Below, one piece after another: positions 17,609 through 27,245 of a DNA stretch of 53,092 nt. Origin of the DNA: Pigmentiphaga sp. NML030171 (GTDB lineage: Bacteria; Pseudomonadota; Gammaproteobacteria; Burkholderiales; Burkholderiaceae_B); assembly GCF_002188635.1 (NCBI RefSeq), contig NZ_NINX01000009.1:1-53092 (forward strand), read 5' to 3'. Each line of letters starts with the position of its first letter. Positions within the stretch are counted from its first letter, which is position 1. A program made the position numbers and the translations under genes. The notes below the pieces were generated by a model. The model made no database searches. It saw only the letters and a list, made by a program, of their open reading frames with translations, and was not told the DNA's origin.

Positions 17609-18472
17609 ATGATTCCTGGTATCGAGGGTGATCCTCGGGTCTATCTGAACGGCGAGTTCACGCCGTTGTCGCAGGCCAAGATATCCGTGCTGGACCGGGG
17701 GTTCATCTTCGGCGACGGGATCTACGAGGTCGTGCCGGTGTATGGGCGCAAGCCGTTCCGGATGGCGCAGCATCTGGCCCGGCTGGAGCGCAGCCTGGCC
17801 GCGATCCGGATTCCGAATCCGCATACGGTTCAGCAGTGGCAGGATCTGGTGGGCAAGCTGATCGAAACCTCGGATGCACAGGACCAGATCGTCTACCTGC
17901 AGCTGACCCGGGGCGTGGCCAAGCGTGACCATGCCTTTCCGGCGCAGGTAGTGCCCACGGTGTTCGGCATGAGCAGCCCGTTCGCGCGGCCCTCGGCGCA
18001 GGCGCGGGAAAACGGCGTGAAGACGGTCAGCATGCCGGACGAGCGCTGGCTGCATTGCGAGATCAAGTCCACCTCGCTGCTGGGCAACGTGCTGGCGCGG
18101 CAGTTCGCGGCCGATCGCGACGTGCCCGAGGTGGTGATGTTCCGCGACGGCCATCTTTCCGAGGGCTCGTCCAGCAACGTCTGGGTCGTCAAGGACGGCC
18201 GGCTGCTGGCGCCCCTGAAGGACAACCTCATCCTGGAAGGCATCCGCTACGGTTTCATCGAGGACATGGCCGCGGCCCGGGGCATTCCGCTGGAGATGCG
18301 GCAGATTTCCCGGGCCGAGGTCGACGCGGCCGACGAACTGATGCTGTCGTCGGCCACCAAGGAAATCCTGCCCGTCGTATCCCTGGACGGCAAGCCCGTC
18401 GGCAATGGCCGACCCGGGCCGGTCTATGCGCGGCTGCGCGAGGGATACGACGAGGCGATCGCAAGGCTTTGA
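17609..18472 (+). CDS. PLP-dependent class IV aminotransferase (D-amino-acid transaminase-like)
   Basis: The protein has 287 residues. The start MIPGIEGDPRVYLNGEF and VLDRGFIFGDGIYEVVPVYGRKPF are typical of D-alanine transaminases. The PLP lysine is K153 (EIKSTSLLGNVLA), and SEGSSSNVWVV supports class IV. It interconverts D-amino acids and 2-oxo acids. The neighbouring order carboxypeptidase-transaminase-ybeD-lipB-lipA is a common beta-proteobacterial block. The frame is open 16 codons upstream without a better start. Confidence 0.87.
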   Translation: MIPGIEGDPRVYLNGEFTPLSQAKISVLDRGFIFGDGIYEVVPVYGRKPFRMAQHLARLERSLAAIRIPNPHTVQQWQDLVGKLIETSDAQDQIVYLQLTRGVAKRDHAFPAQVVPTVFGMSSPFARPSAQARENGVKTVSMPDERWLHCEIKSTSLLGNVLARQFAADRDVPEVVMFRDGHLSEGSSSNVWVVKDGRLLAPLKDNLILEGIRYGFIEDMAAARGIPLEMRQISRAEVDAADELMLSSATKEILPVVSLDGKPVGNGRPGPVYARLREGYDEAIARL

Positions 18473-18478
18473 TTCATC

Positions 18479-18757
18479 ATGGCAGATTTACCTGAAGTTC
18501 CCGATTCGCTGATCGAATACCCGTCGGACTTTCCGATCAAGGTCATGGGCGCCCATCACCCCGATTTCGTCGCGGTGCTGACCGAGGTCGTCCTGCGCCA
18601 CGATCCCGGGTTCGACCCAGAAACGGTGGAAAGGCGGCCCAGCTCGGGTGGCAATTACCTGGGCCTGACCTTCATCGTGCGGGCCACCTCGCGCGAGCAG
18701 CTGGACGCCCTGTATCGCGAGCTGACCTCGCACCCCATGGTCAAGTACGTGCTGTAA
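18479..18757 (+). CDS. ybeD: YbeD/DUF493 family protein
   Basis: A 92-residue protein with the family pattern LIEYPSDFPIKVMG at the N terminus and the C-terminal QLDALYRELTSHPMVKYVL. It sits between the transaminase and lipB, as ybeD does beside lipB in many proteobacteria. The fold is ACT-like and probably regulatory; the role is undefined. Confidence 0.88.
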   Translation: MADLPEVPDSLIEYPSDFPIKVMGAHHPDFVAVLTEVVLRHDPGFDPETVERRPSSGGNYLGLTFIVRATSREQLDALYRELTSHPMVKYVL

Positions 18758-18763
18758 CGCCGC

Positions 18764-19450
18764 ATGCTGATCCGCTGGCTGCCGTCCCCCGCCGACTACC
18801 ACGAGACCTGGGAGGCCATGAAGGCCTTCACGGCCGCGCGCGGGCCCGAGACGCCGGACGAGATCTGGCTGGTGGAGCATCCGCCGGTCTTCACGCTGGG
18901 CCTGGCCGGCAAGCCCGAACACGTGCTGGCGCCGCGCGACGTGCCGGTGGTCAAGAGCGATCGGGGCGGGCAGGTGACCTACCACGGCCCGGGCCAGGTG
19001 GTGGCCTATGTGCTGCTGGACCTGAAGCGGGCGGGGTACTTCGTCAAGGAATACGTGGCGCGGGTGGAGCAGGCGGTGATCGACATGCTGGCCGGCCTGG
19101 GCCTGCCCGATGCGCGCCGCAAGCCGGACGCCCCCGGCGTCTACGTCGACTGGCCCCGGCCGCCCCAGGCGGCGCTGGAGCTGGCCAAGATTTCCGCGCT
19201 GGGCATCAAGGTCCATCGCGGCTGCACCTATCACGGCGTGGCGCTGAACGTGGCGATGGACCTGTCGCCCTTCACCTGGATCAACCCTTGCGGCTACGCG
19301 GGATTGAGGACCGTGGACCTGGCGTCCTGCGGTTGCGGGATCGGCCTGGAAGAGGCCGGCAACCGCCTGGCGCGCCACCTTGAACGGACGCTGACGGCCC
19401 GGGCGCCGGCAGGGGCTTTGGCCGCCCCGGCGCCGGCGGCGGTAGAATAA
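18764..19450 (+). CDS. lipB: Octanoyltransferase LipB
   Basis: A 228-residue protein. Diagnostic motifs are [31 protein letters not shown], the lysine in [19 protein letters not shown] and the catalytic Cys in [11 protein letters not shown]. It transfers octanoyl groups from acyl carrier protein to lipoyl domains, the first step of lipoate synthesis, and lies directly before lipA. It is 6 bp downstream of ybeD. Confidence 0.94.
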   Translation: MLIRWLPSPADYHETWEAMKAFTAARGPETPDEIWLVEHPPVFTLGLAGKPEHVLAPRDVPVVKSDRGGQVTYHGPGQVVAYVLLDLKRAGYFVKEYVARVEQAVIDMLAGLGLPDARRKPDAPGVYVDWPRPPQAALELAKISALGIKVHRGCTYHGVALNVAMDLSPFTWINPCGYAGLRTVDLASCGCGIGLEEAGNRLARHLERTLTARAPAGALAAPAPAAVE

Positions 19451-19510
19451 GGGTCTTTACTAATCCCGGCCCCCGGTTCTACCCCGGTCACGCCGAACAG
19501 GAACCAGTCG

Positions 19511-20515
19511 ATGAGCTCTGTGCCCGAAACGTCCGCCGTGGGCGGCAATGCCGACGCACCCGTGGCGGCACCGGCCTACGATCCGCTGCAGAAGCAGAAA
19601 TCCGAATCCAAGGTCTCGCGCATTCCCGTCAAGGTCGTGCAGGTGGAGCGGCTCAAGAAGCCGGAATGGATCCGCGTGAAGGCGGCGTCCCCGGGGTCGC
19701 GTTTCTACGACATCAAGCGCATCCTGCGCGAACACAACCTGCACACGGTGTGCGAGGAAGCCTCGTGTCCGAACATCGGCGAGTGCTTCGGCAAGGGCAC
19801 GGCCACGTTCATGATCATGGGCGACAAGTGCACCCGCCGCTGTCCGTTCTGTGATGTGGGCCACGGCCGTCCCGATCCGCTGGACACCGACGAGCCCCTG
19901 AACCTGGCCCGCACCATCGCCGCGCTGAAGCTCAACTATGTCGTGATCACCTCGGTGGACCGCGACGACCTGCGCGACGGCGGCGCCGCCCACTTCGTGG
20001 AGTGCATCGCCAAGACGCGCGAGCTGTCGCCCTCGACCCGCATCGAGATCCTGGTACCCGACTTCCGCGGCCGCCTGGATCGCGCGCTGGCCATCCTGAA
20101 CGCCGGCCCGCCCGACGTCATGAACCACAACCTGGAAACCGTGCCCCGCCTGTACAAGCAGGCGCGCCCGGGTTCGAACTACGAGCATTCGCTCAGGCTG
20201 CTGGCCGAGTTCAAGGCGCTGCATCCGGACGTGCCGACCAAGTCCGGCCTGATGCTGGGCCTGGGCGAGACCGACGAGGAGATCCTGCAGGTGATGCGCG
20301 ACATGCGCGCGCACAACGTCGACATGATCACCATCGGGCAGTACCTGCAGCCTTCCGAGCACCACCTGCCGGTGCTGCGCTACGTGCATCCCGATACCTT
20401 CGCGATGTTCGAGCGCGAGGCCTACGCCATGGGTTTCACCCATGCCGCCGTGGGCGCGATGGTGCGTTCGTCCTACCACGCCGACCAGCAGGCGCACGCG
20501 GCGGGCGTTGCCTGA
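19511..20515 (+). CDS. lipA: Lipoyl synthase LipA
   Basis: A 334-residue radical SAM enzyme. The auxiliary cluster ligands are C81, C86 and C92 ([12 protein letters not shown]) and the radical SAM ligands C107, C111 and C114 (CTRRCPFC). Near the C terminus lies a MVRSSYHAD motif. It inserts two sulfurs into octanoyl-lipoyl domains. A -10-like TAGAAT (19443-19448) lies upstream, and a strong terminator follows. Confidence 0.96.
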   Translation: MSSVPETSAVGGNADAPVAAPAYDPLQKQKSESKVSRIPVKVVQVERLKKPEWIRVKAASPGSRFYDIKRILREHNLHTVCEEASCPNIGECFGKGTATFMIMGDKCTRRCPFCDVGHGRPDPLDTDEPLNLARTIAALKLNYVVITSVDRDDLRDGGAAHFVECIAKTRELSPSTRIEILVPDFRGRLDRALAILNAGPPDVMNHNLETVPRLYKQARPGSNYEHSLRLLAEFKALHPDVPTKSGLMLGLGETDEEILQVMRDMRAHNVDMITIGQYLQPSEHHLPVLRYVHPDTFAMFEREAYAMGFTHAAVGAMVRSSYHADQQAHAAGVA

Positions 20516-20539
20516 CGCGTCCGGGTTCCGCCGCCGAGA

Positions 20540-20566
20540 ACGAGGCCTTCGGGCCTCGTTTTTTTT
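20540..20566 (+). terminator. Rho-independent terminator after lipA
   Basis: An 8-bp GC-rich stem (ACGAGGCC / GGCCTCGT) with a TTCG tetraloop is followed by eight T residues. Confidence 0.93.
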
Positions 20567-20588
20567 CGCCCGTCGCCTGCGTGGGCGC

Positions 20589-20617
20589 TTGACACCCCCG
20601 GTCCGGCTCTTTACCAT
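20589..20617 (+). promoter_or_regulatory. Sigma70-like promoter of the Bug/aldolase operon
   Basis: A perfect -35 TTGACA (20589-20594) is followed 17 bp later by TACCAT (20612-20617, 4/6 matches). It lies between the lipA terminator and the first gene of the catabolic-looking operon. Confidence 0.55.
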
Positions 20618-20773
20618 GTTTCTTACAAAGAAATTCTTTTCTTTTTAAAAGAACAAATGAGAGACAGGAGCGGGCCCCGTGCCCGCAATCTCCCCCGTCT
20701 CTCCCTCGTTCCCGGAATCTCGCGCCCATGCCGTGCAGGCAGGGGGACGCTCACGCTCGAACAAGGAGACACC

Positions 20774-21766
20774 ATGTCATTCCCGCGGTTTTTCCCCGCC
20801 ACCGTCTGGCGCGGCGGCGCCATCGTCCTCGCCTGCATGTCCGTTTGTGGCGTGTCGGTGGCCCAGACCTATCCCACCAAGCCCATCCGGCTGATCGTGC
20901 CGTTCGCGCCGGGCGGCGCGGTCGACATCGTCGGCCGCCTGATGGCGCAATCGCTGAACGAAAGCCTGGGCCAGGCCGTGATCGTGGAAAACCGCCCCGG
21001 GGCGGGTGGCCTGCTGGCCATGGAAGAAGTGGCGAAAGCCGCGCCCGATGGCTACACCCTCGCGGTGGGCGCGGCGGGGCCGCTCACGGTCAGCCCGGCC
21101 TTGTTCAAGGAGCGCAAGTTCGATCCGCTGGAGCGGCTCGATCCGGTGATCTGGTACGCCAGCACGCCAGGCATCCTGGTGGTGAATCCCGCGCTCAAGG
21201 CCGACAACGTGGCCGAGCTGATCGCCTTGTCCAAGTCCAGCCCGCGTCCGCTGGCCATGGGGTCGGCCGGCAGCGGCAGCATCAACCACCTGATGGGGGA
21301 GTATTTCCAGCAAGTGGCCGGCGTCAGCTGGATGCACGTGCCCTACAAGGGCAGCTCGCCCGCGCTGACCGACCTGGTCGGCGGCAACGTGCAGGTGATG
21401 ATGGACATCGTGCCGACCGCCACGCCGCTGGTGAAGTCGGGCAAGCTGCGCGCCCTGGCGGTGACCACGCCCAAGCGTTCCAACATGCTGCCGTCGGTGC
21501 CCACCGTGGCCGAACTGGGATATCCCGGCTTCGACGCCAGTTCCTGGCTGTCATTGAACGCTCCACGCGGCACGCCGGCCGCCATCATCCAGAAGCTGAA
21601 CCGCGCCCTGAACGAGGGCCTGGCCAAGGAGGAGGTCCGGCGCCGCATCACCGACATCGGCGCCGAGCCGGAAGGCGGTACGCCGGAGCGCGTCACGGCG
21701 CGCCTGAAGCTGGACATCCCGCGCTGGAGCAAGCTGCTGGAAACCGCGGGCGTCACGGTGCAATGA
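20774..21766 (+). CDS. Bug/TctC-family tripartite tricarboxylate receptor
   Basis: A 330-residue periplasmic binding protein with a signal peptide ending near SVAQ, then the canonical YPTKPIRLIVPFAPGGAVD and QAVIVENRPGAGGLLA. An MHVPYKGSSPALTDLVGG segment is the usual Bug ligand-site loop. No TctA/TctB membrane partners are nearby, as is usual for orphan Bug proteins. A strong AAGGAGA ribosome-binding site supports the ATG at 20774. It is the first gene of a six-gene cluster. Confidence 0.92.
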   Translation: MSFPRFFPATVWRGGAIVLACMSVCGVSVAQTYPTKPIRLIVPFAPGGAVDIVGRLMAQSLNESLGQAVIVENRPGAGGLLAMEEVAKAAPDGYTLAVGAAGPLTVSPALFKERKFDPLERLDPVIWYASTPGILVVNPALKADNVAELIALSKSSPRPLAMGSAGSGSINHLMGEYFQQVAGVSWMHVPYKGSSPALTDLVGGNVQVMMDIVPTATPLVKSGKLRALAVTTPKRSNMLPSVPTVAELGYPGFDASSWLSLNAPRGTPAAIIQKLNRALNEGLAKEEVRRRITDIGAEPEGGTPERVTARLKLDIPRWSKLLETAGVTVQ

Positions 21767-21786
21767 AGCGAACTCAAGGAGGCGGT

Positions 21787-22155
21787 ATGGCATTGGCGAA
21801 TCTGCATAACTGGAACGACCTGGCCCGGGAAACCGTACGCAAGGGCGTGGAGCGGGTCGGGTTCCGCGGCGACGACGTGATGTGCGTCATGAACTGGCTG
21901 ACGCCGGGCATGGACACCAATCCGCACAGCCACACCTTCGAGCAACTGGTGATCATCGTGCAGGGCCGTGTGCGCTTCCACCTGGGCGACGAAGTGGTCG
22001 AGGGCGGCCCGGGCAGCATGATCCGCATCCCGCCGCACGTGGTGCACTATGCCGAGCCCGTGGGCGACGAGGTGGTCCTGAACCTGGACGTGTTCGCGCC
22101 GCTGCGCGAAGACTACAAGCACCTGGTCGAGTACCAGCGCGCCGAGTTCGAGTGA
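21787..22155 (+). CDS. Cupin-domain protein
   Basis: A 122-residue single-domain cupin with motif 1 NPHSHTFEQLVIIVQGRVRF and motif 2 GSMIRIPPHVVHYAEPVGD; histidines in both suggest metal binding. An AAGGAGG site just before the ATG at 21787 favours it over an ATG at 21764 that overlaps the previous stop. Its enzymatic role in this operon is unknown. Confidence 0.85.
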   Translation: MALANLHNWNDLARETVRKGVERVGFRGDDVMCVMNWLTPGMDTNPHSHTFEQLVIIVQGRVRFHLGDEVVEGGPGSMIRIPPHVVHYAEPVGDEVVLNLDVFAPLREDYKHLVEYQRAEFE

Positions 22156-22157
22156 CC

Positions 22158-22952
22158 ATGGCCACCGCGAACCAGGCCTTCCGCGCCCGCCTGCGCGAGC
22201 GCGCGCCGCTGGGCGGGACGTTCATCAAGACACCCGCCTACCAGCACGTCGAGATCGCCGGCGGCGCCGGCCTGGACTTCGTCGTGCTCGATGCCGAGCA
22301 TGCCGTGTTCGATCCGGCGCAGCTGGACCAGTGCGCGCTGGCCGCGCGCGCGGCCGGCACCGCGGCGGTCGTGCGCCTGCCCGACCCCGGTGCCGCCAGC
22401 GTGCTGCGCGTGCTGGACATGGGGGCCGCGGGCGTGCTGGTGCCGCACGTGGTCGATGCCGAGTGTGCCCGCGAGATCGTCGCGCGGACCCGCTACGCCG
22501 ATGGCATGCGCGGCTACAGCAATTCGCCGCGCTCGGGCGGATATGGCGCGCTGCCCATGGCGCGGCACATGCGGGAAGCCGATGCCGGCGTCAGCGTGCT
22601 GTGCCAGATCGAGGACCGCGCGGGCGTGGACAACATCGCCGCGATCGCCGCCGTGCCCGGGGTCGATTGCCTGTTCATCGGACGCGCCGACCTGGCGGTT
22701 TCCTATGGCGTGACGGAACTCGATCATCCCCTGGTCGCGCAGGCGGTCGACACGGTGATCCAGGCCGGCGCGGCCGCCGGGGTCGCCGTCGGCATTTTCC
22801 TTCCCGATGCCGACGCGCTGGCCGCCTACGCCGCGCGCGGCGTCAGCCTGTTCGTGATCGGCTCGGACCAGGGCTGGCTGCGCGCCGCCGCGCTGGGCCT
22901 GGGCGGGCGCATGGCCGCGGCCTTTCTTCAAACATCGGAGTGCAACCCATGA
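22158..22952 (+). CDS. HpcH/HpaI family aldolase
   Basis: A 264-residue class II aldolase/citrate-lyase-like TIM barrel. Motifs are VVLDAEHAVFD, RLPDPG, VLVPHVVDA, the metal-ligand-bearing CQIEDRAG and FIGRADLAVSYG. The family cleaves 2-keto-3-deoxy or hydroxy acids to pyruvate plus an aldehyde. It lies 2 bp after the cupin stop and overlaps the next gene by 4 nt, so an operon is clear. Confidence 0.88.
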   Translation: MATANQAFRARLRERAPLGGTFIKTPAYQHVEIAGGAGLDFVVLDAEHAVFDPAQLDQCALAARAAGTAAVVRLPDPGAASVLRVLDMGAAGVLVPHVVDAECAREIVARTRYADGMRGYSNSPRSGGYGALPMARHMREADAGVSVLCQIEDRAGVDNIAAIAAVPGVDCLFIGRADLAVSYGVTELDHPLVAQAVDTVIQAGAAAGVAVGIFLPDADALAAYAARGVSLFVIGSDQGWLRAAALGLGGRMAAAFLQTSECNP

Positions 22953-23881
22953 ATACTTCTGTCGTCGCAACCCCGGCCACCGAGCTGGATCCCCGGGTCG
23001 AAAACCTCGTCAAGGGCGCCATCGACCTGCATTGCCACAGCGGCCCGTCGGTGATGGCCCGTTACCTGGACCACCTGGAGGCCATGCGGGAAGCCTCCGA
23101 GGCCGGCCTGAAAGCCGTGCTGCTGAAGGACCACTATTACTCGGCCACCCCCGTCACCTATCTGCTGAACAAGCATTTCAGCAACCTGGGCGTGCTCATG
23201 CTGTCCGGCGTGCCGCTGAACAACGCGGTGGGAGGCCTGAACGTGCACGCGGTCGAGCACGGCATCAAGCTGGGAGCGCGCCTGGTGTGGATGCCGACCT
23301 TCTCGTCGGCCAATCACATCGACCACCACAAGCAGGATCACAAATTCACCGAGAAATTCCCGCAGACCAAGAAGAAGATGATCGACCCGGTGCCGCTGAC
23401 GGTGCTGGATGCCGGCGGCAAGCTCAAGGACGAGGTCAAGGACATCCTCGACCTGATCGCCGAGGCCGACGTGGTGCTGTCCGCGGGGCACCTGCACATC
23501 TCGGAGATCTGGCCGCTGTTCGACGAAGCCCGCAAGCGCGGCGTCAAGCGTCTGCTGGTCAACCATCCCACCTACGTGGTGGATGCCACGCTCGACGACA
23601 TGAAGGTGCTGGCCCGCGACGGCGTCTACATGGAGCACTCGATGTGCATGTGGGTGCCCGGCTCCAAGTTCAAGTTCTACGAACCGGAGTTCCTGCGCCA
23701 GATCATCGAGGCCGGCACGGTGGACCGGACCATACTGGGCTCGGATCTCGGCCAGCAGGGCAATCCGCGGATCGTGGACGGTTTCCGCCACGTGATCCGG
23801 ACCTGCCTAGACCTGGGCTACTCCGAGGCGGATGTTCGTAAAATGACCTCCACTAACGCATCCGCCCTGATGGGTATCTGA
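22949..23881 (+). CDS. DUF6282-like amidohydrolase-fold protein
   Basis: The protein has 310 residues. Metal-site-like motifs are DLHCHSGPS near the N terminus, KDHYYSATP, SAGHLHISE, NHPTY and a late GSDLGQQGNPR, matching the metal-dependent TIM-barrel hydrolases grouped as DUF6282. Its ATG overlaps the aldolase stop (ATGA). The reaction is unknown; the operon context suggests hydrolysis of a ring or ester intermediate. Confidence 0.7.
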   Translation: MNTSVVATPATELDPRVENLVKGAIDLHCHSGPSVMARYLDHLEAMREASEAGLKAVLLKDHYYSATPVTYLLNKHFSNLGVLMLSGVPLNNAVGGLNVHAVEHGIKLGARLVWMPTFSSANHIDHHKQDHKFTEKFPQTKKKMIDPVPLTVLDAGGKLKDEVKDILDLIAEADVVLSAGHLHISEIWPLFDEARKRGVKRLLVNHPTYVVDATLDDMKVLARDGVYMEHSMCMWVPGSKFKFYEPEFLRQIIEAGTVDRTILGSDLGQQGNPRIVDGFRHVIRTCLDLGYSEADVRKMTSTNASALMGI

Positions 23882-23889
23882 GGAGAAGC

Positions 23890-24756
23890 ATGAGGACCAG
23901 CGCCGCAAAGAAGACGGAACCGGAAGCACCCGCGACCTCGGCCAAGGGAGCGGGGCCCGCGCTGCTGGAGTCGGTGGCCATCGTCTTCACGATACTCGAC
24001 CAGTTGGCCGCGGCACGGCGTCCGCTGGGCGTGACCGAGCTGGCGCTGGCCATCGACGAGCCCAAGCCGCGCGTCTACCGGCACCTGGCTTCCCTGCGGC
24101 AGATCGGCATCGTCGAACAGGATCTGGTCAGCGAGAAATACCGGCTGGGCGCCAAGCTGGTGTCCTACGGAATCGCCGCGGGCGAGCAGTTCGACCTGCG
24201 GCTGATCGCCGATCCCTACCTGACGCAGCTGCGCGACCAGACCAGCCAGACGGCGCTGCTGTCCGCGGTCACCGAGGACTCGGCGCTGGTCATCTCATCG
24301 GTGGAGTCGACCAACCAGGTCTGCATCACCGTCAAGCCCGGCAACCGCGTGCCGCATCACTGCTCGGCCCAGGGCCGGATCGTGCTGGCCTACTGCGATG
24401 CCGCCACGCAGCGCAAGATCCTCCGGCGCGAGCTGCAGGCCTACACCGACCGCTCCATGGTCGAACCTGCGCGCATCCTGGAACGCCTGGCGTTGATACG
24501 CGAGCGGCTGTTCGAAGAAGCCAACGGCGAGGTGCTGGAAGGCATCAACGTGCTGGCCGCGCCCATTTTCCGCGGCTCGGAAAAGAGCGACGAGCTGGTG
24601 GGCATCATCGGCGTGATCGGCGCGAGCAAGGACGTGCCTTCGCCGCCGCCGCCCGGCATGGTGAAGCTGGTGCAGCAGGCCGCCGCCGCGCTGACCGAGC
24701 GCCTGAACGGGGTTTCCTACAAGCACCTGGGGCTGGCCGGCGCCGGGAAGAATTGA
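23890..24756 (+). CDS. IclR-family transcriptional regulator
   Basis: A 288-residue protein with an N-terminal winged HTH (about 20-85, PLGVTELALAIDEPKPRVYRHLASL) and a C-terminal IclR effector domain (VPHHCSAQGRIVLAY). It sits inside the operon 8 bp after the hydrolase, so it probably controls its own cluster in response to a pathway metabolite. Confidence 0.9.
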   Translation: MRTSAAKKTEPEAPATSAKGAGPALLESVAIVFTILDQLAAARRPLGVTELALAIDEPKPRVYRHLASLRQIGIVEQDLVSEKYRLGAKLVSYGIAAGEQFDLRLIADPYLTQLRDQTSQTALLSAVTEDSALVISSVESTNQVCITVKPGNRVPHHCSAQGRIVLAYCDAATQRKILRRELQAYTDRSMVEPARILERLALIRERLFEEANGEVLEGINVLAAPIFRGSEKSDELVGIIGVIGASKDVPSPPPPGMVKLVQQAAAALTERLNGVSYKHLGLAGAGKN

Positions 24757-24794
24757 AGCGGCCGCGTGCCCGGCCGACATCCGAAGAGAATTCG

Positions 24795-25847
24795 ATGTCC
24801 AGACTCGAAGTGGCGGTGGGATCGCTGCCCTTGAAGAACCCCGTGATCTGCGGATCGGGGGAACACACCATGACGGCCGACGGTATCCGCGCCGCCCTGC
24901 GGGCGGGCGTGGGCGCCGTGGTCGCCAAGTCCGTCAATGAATCGGCCGCGGCCAGGCAGCAACTGGACCGTACCGACTACGCGCTGCTGGGCAGCGACTG
25001 GCGCCGGCTGCCTTGGAACTTCGCGCCGCCCGCCGACGCGCAACTGCTGTGCCGCTCGGGCCTGATCCAGCTGGAGTTCGAACCCTGGATGGAGCAACTG
25101 GTCGCGCTGGATCGCGAAGCCGCGGCGCAGGGCGCCTACGTCATCCCCAGCCTGATCCTGAGCGATCTCGACCAGTGCGCGCGCTATGCGCGGGCCATCG
25201 AGCAGATGGGCCTGCGGGTGCTGGAAGTGAACATCGGCGCGCCCCACGGCGAGGAGGCCGCGCGCGGCGCCATCGTGCTGGAACGCAGCAGCGAACGCAT
25301 CACGACCATCGTCCGCACGCTGCGTGCCGCGACCCGGCTGCCGCTGTGGATCAAGCTGACCGGGCAGAGCGAGGACGTCGCGGCCCTGGCCGAGGCGGCC
25401 AGACAGGCGGGCGCGGACGCGGTGGTGATGATGGGACGCTTCATGGGCTTCCTGCCCGATCTCGACACCGAGGCGCCCGTGCTGGGCACGTCGGCCGCGC
25501 TGGGCGGCGGCTGGGCGCTGCCGCTGACGGCACGCTGGCTGGCGCTGAGCCGCAAGCGGCTGGGGCCGGACTACCCCCTGCTGGCCACCAACGGCGCGCG
25601 CAGCGGCCTCGACGTGGCCCGGTTCCTGCTGGCGGGCGCCTGTGCCACCGAGATGACCTCGGCGGTGTTCACCGGGGGGTACGAGGTGCTGGCGCGCAGC
25701 GTGCGAGAGCTGGACGAGTACGTGCAGGGCCGGGGCAAGCGCGCCGCCGACCTGCTGGGCGTGGCGGCCGACCGGCTGGCGTCCTATGCCGACCAGGCCT
25801 CGCGGCCCGGGTACTGGCAGACCTTCGTGCCGCCCGCGGCGGCCTGA
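24795..25847 (+). CDS. Dihydroorotate-dehydrogenase-like flavoprotein
   Basis: A 350-residue FMN-type TIM barrel related to DHOD/PreA. Features are the start VAVGSLPLKNPVICGSGEHT, KSVNE, LEVNIGAPHGEE, IKLTGQSEDVAALA and the phosphate-loop-like ATNGARSGLDVARFLLAGA. The pyrimidine-ring reductases belong here, but the operon suggests a catabolic role. The ATG at 24795 has a GAAGAGAA ribosome-binding site. Confidence 0.75.
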   Translation: MSRLEVAVGSLPLKNPVICGSGEHTMTADGIRAALRAGVGAVVAKSVNESAAARQQLDRTDYALLGSDWRRLPWNFAPPADAQLLCRSGLIQLEFEPWMEQLVALDREAAAQGAYVIPSLILSDLDQCARYARAIEQMGLRVLEVNIGAPHGEEAARGAIVLERSSERITTIVRTLRAATRLPLWIKLTGQSEDVAALAEAARQAGADAVVMMGRFMGFLPDLDTEAPVLGTSAALGGGWALPLTARWLALSRKRLGPDYPLLATNGARSGLDVARFLLAGACATEMTSAVFTGGYEVLARSVRELDEYVQGRGKRAADLLGVAADRLASYADQASRPGYWQTFVPPAAA

Positions 25848-25855
25848 GCCGTCGC

Positions 25856-25882
25856 AACAGGCAGCCCTGGGGCTGCCTTGTT
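25856..25882. terminator. Convergent-gene hairpin terminator
   Basis: AACAGGCAGCC pairs with GGCTGCCTTGTT (one bulge) around a short loop, between the DHOD-like gene and the convergent metY-like gene. The T-rich end is short. Confidence 0.5.
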
Positions 25883-25888
25883 CCCGGG

Positions 25889-27163
25889 TCAGGCCGCGGC
25901 CAGCGCCTGGTCCAGGTCGTCGATCAGGTCATCCAGGTGCTCGATGCCGATGGACAGCCGCAGCATGTCCTCGCTCACGCCGGCCTTCTTCAGCTCGTCG
26001 GCATCCAGCTGGCGGTGGGTGGTGGACGCGGGATGCGTGGCCAACGAACGCGCATCGCCGATGTTGACCAGTCGCGTGAAGAGCTTGAGCGCATCCAGCA
26101 CCCGGGCGCCGGCCTCGCGGCCGCCGGTCTTCAGGCCGAACGACAGGATGCCCGAGGCGCGTCCGCCCATGTAGCGCTGCGCCAGGTGGTGGTCGGGGTG
26201 GCCGGACAGGCCGGCGTAGTTGACCCAGCCGACCTTGGGGTGGTCCTGCAGGTATTGGGCGATGGCCTGGCTGTTGTCGCAGATGCGGTCCATGCGCAGG
26301 GGCAGGGTCTCGATGCCTTGCAGCACCAGGAAAGCGTTGAAGGGCGACAGCGCGGCGCCGGTGTTGCGCAGCGGCACGACCCTCGCGCGGCCGATGAAGG
26401 CCGCCTCGCCCAGGGCTTCGGTGTAGACCACGCCGTGGTACGAAACGTCGGGCTCGTTCAGCCGGCGGAAACGATCCTTGTGCTTCGCCCAGGGGAACTT
26501 GCCGCTGTCGACGATGGCGCCGGCCATGCTGTTGCCGTGGCCACCCATGTACTTGGTCAGCGCGTGCACGACGATGTCGGCGCCGTGCTCGAACGGCCGG
26601 CACAGGTAGGGGCTGGGGACGGTGTTGTCCACGATCAGGGGGATGCCGTGGGCGTGCGCGATGTCCGCCAGCGCGGCGATGTCGGTGACGTTGCCCAGCG
26701 GGTTGCCCACCGACTCGCAGAAGATGGCCTTGGTCCGCGCATCGATCAGCGGGGCGAACGACGCGGGATCGGACGGGTCGGCGAAGCGCGTCTCCAGGCC
26801 CTGCTGCGGGAAAGTATGGGCGAACAGGTTGTAGGTGCCGCCATACAGCGTGCTGGCCGCGACGATGTTGTCGCCGGCTTCGGCGATGGTCTGTATCGCG
26901 TAGGTGATGGCCGCCATGCCCGATGCCAGCGCCAGCGCGCCCACGCCGCCTTCGAGCGCGGCCACGCGCTTCTCCAGCACGTCGGTGGTGGGGTTCATGA
27001 TGCGGGTGTAGATGTTGCCCGGCACCTTCAGGTCGAACAGGTCGGCGCCATGCTGCGCGCTGTCGAAGGAGTAGGCGACCGTCTGGTAGATGGGCACGGC
27101 CACCGCGTGGGTCGTGGGCTCGGGGCTGTAGCCGGCGTGTACCGCCAGGGTTTCTATTTTCAT
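25889..27163 (-). CDS. metY: O-acetylhomoserine sulfhydrylase / Cys-Met PLP enzyme
   Basis: The protein has 424 residues. Features are [28 protein letters not shown], the [22 protein letters not shown] phosphate-site region, a [12 protein letters not shown] segment and the PLP-lysine region [15 protein letters not shown]. It makes homocysteine (or methionine) from O-acetylhomoserine. The start at 27163 carries a GGAGA site. A perfect GCGCAT-T-ATGCGC palindrome (27197-27209) upstream is a possible operator. Confidence 0.9.
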   Translation of the reverse strand: MKIETLAVHAGYSPEPTTHAVAVPIYQTVAYSFDSAQHGADLFDLKVPGNIYTRIMNPTTDVLEKRVAALEGGVGALALASGMAAITYAIQTIAEAGDNIVAASTLYGGTYNLFAHTFPQQGLETRFADPSDPASFAPLIDARTKAIFCESVGNPLGNVTDIAALADIAHAHGIPLIVDNTVPSPYLCRPFEHGADIVVHALTKYMGGHGNSMAGAIVDSGKFPWAKHKDRFRRLNEPDVSYHGVVYTEALGEAAFIGRARVVPLRNTGAALSPFNAFLVLQGIETLPLRMDRICDNSQAIAQYLQDHPKVGWVNYAGLSGHPDHHLAQRYMGGRASGILSFGLKTGGREAGARVLDALKLFTRLVNIGDARSLATHPASTTHRQLDADELKKAGVSEDMLRLSIGIEHLDDLIDDLDQALAAA

Positions 27164-27245
27164 GGGGCTGTCTCCGCAGTTCCGCTTCGATGAACGGCGC
27201 ATTATGCGCGAGGATGCGCTTCGGAGACAGCCCCGGGTTCGCGTA

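Noticed and set aside
26220-26834. Possible small plus-strand genes opposite metY
   Set aside because: No start context or family resemblance; they lie within the conserved metY coding sequence.
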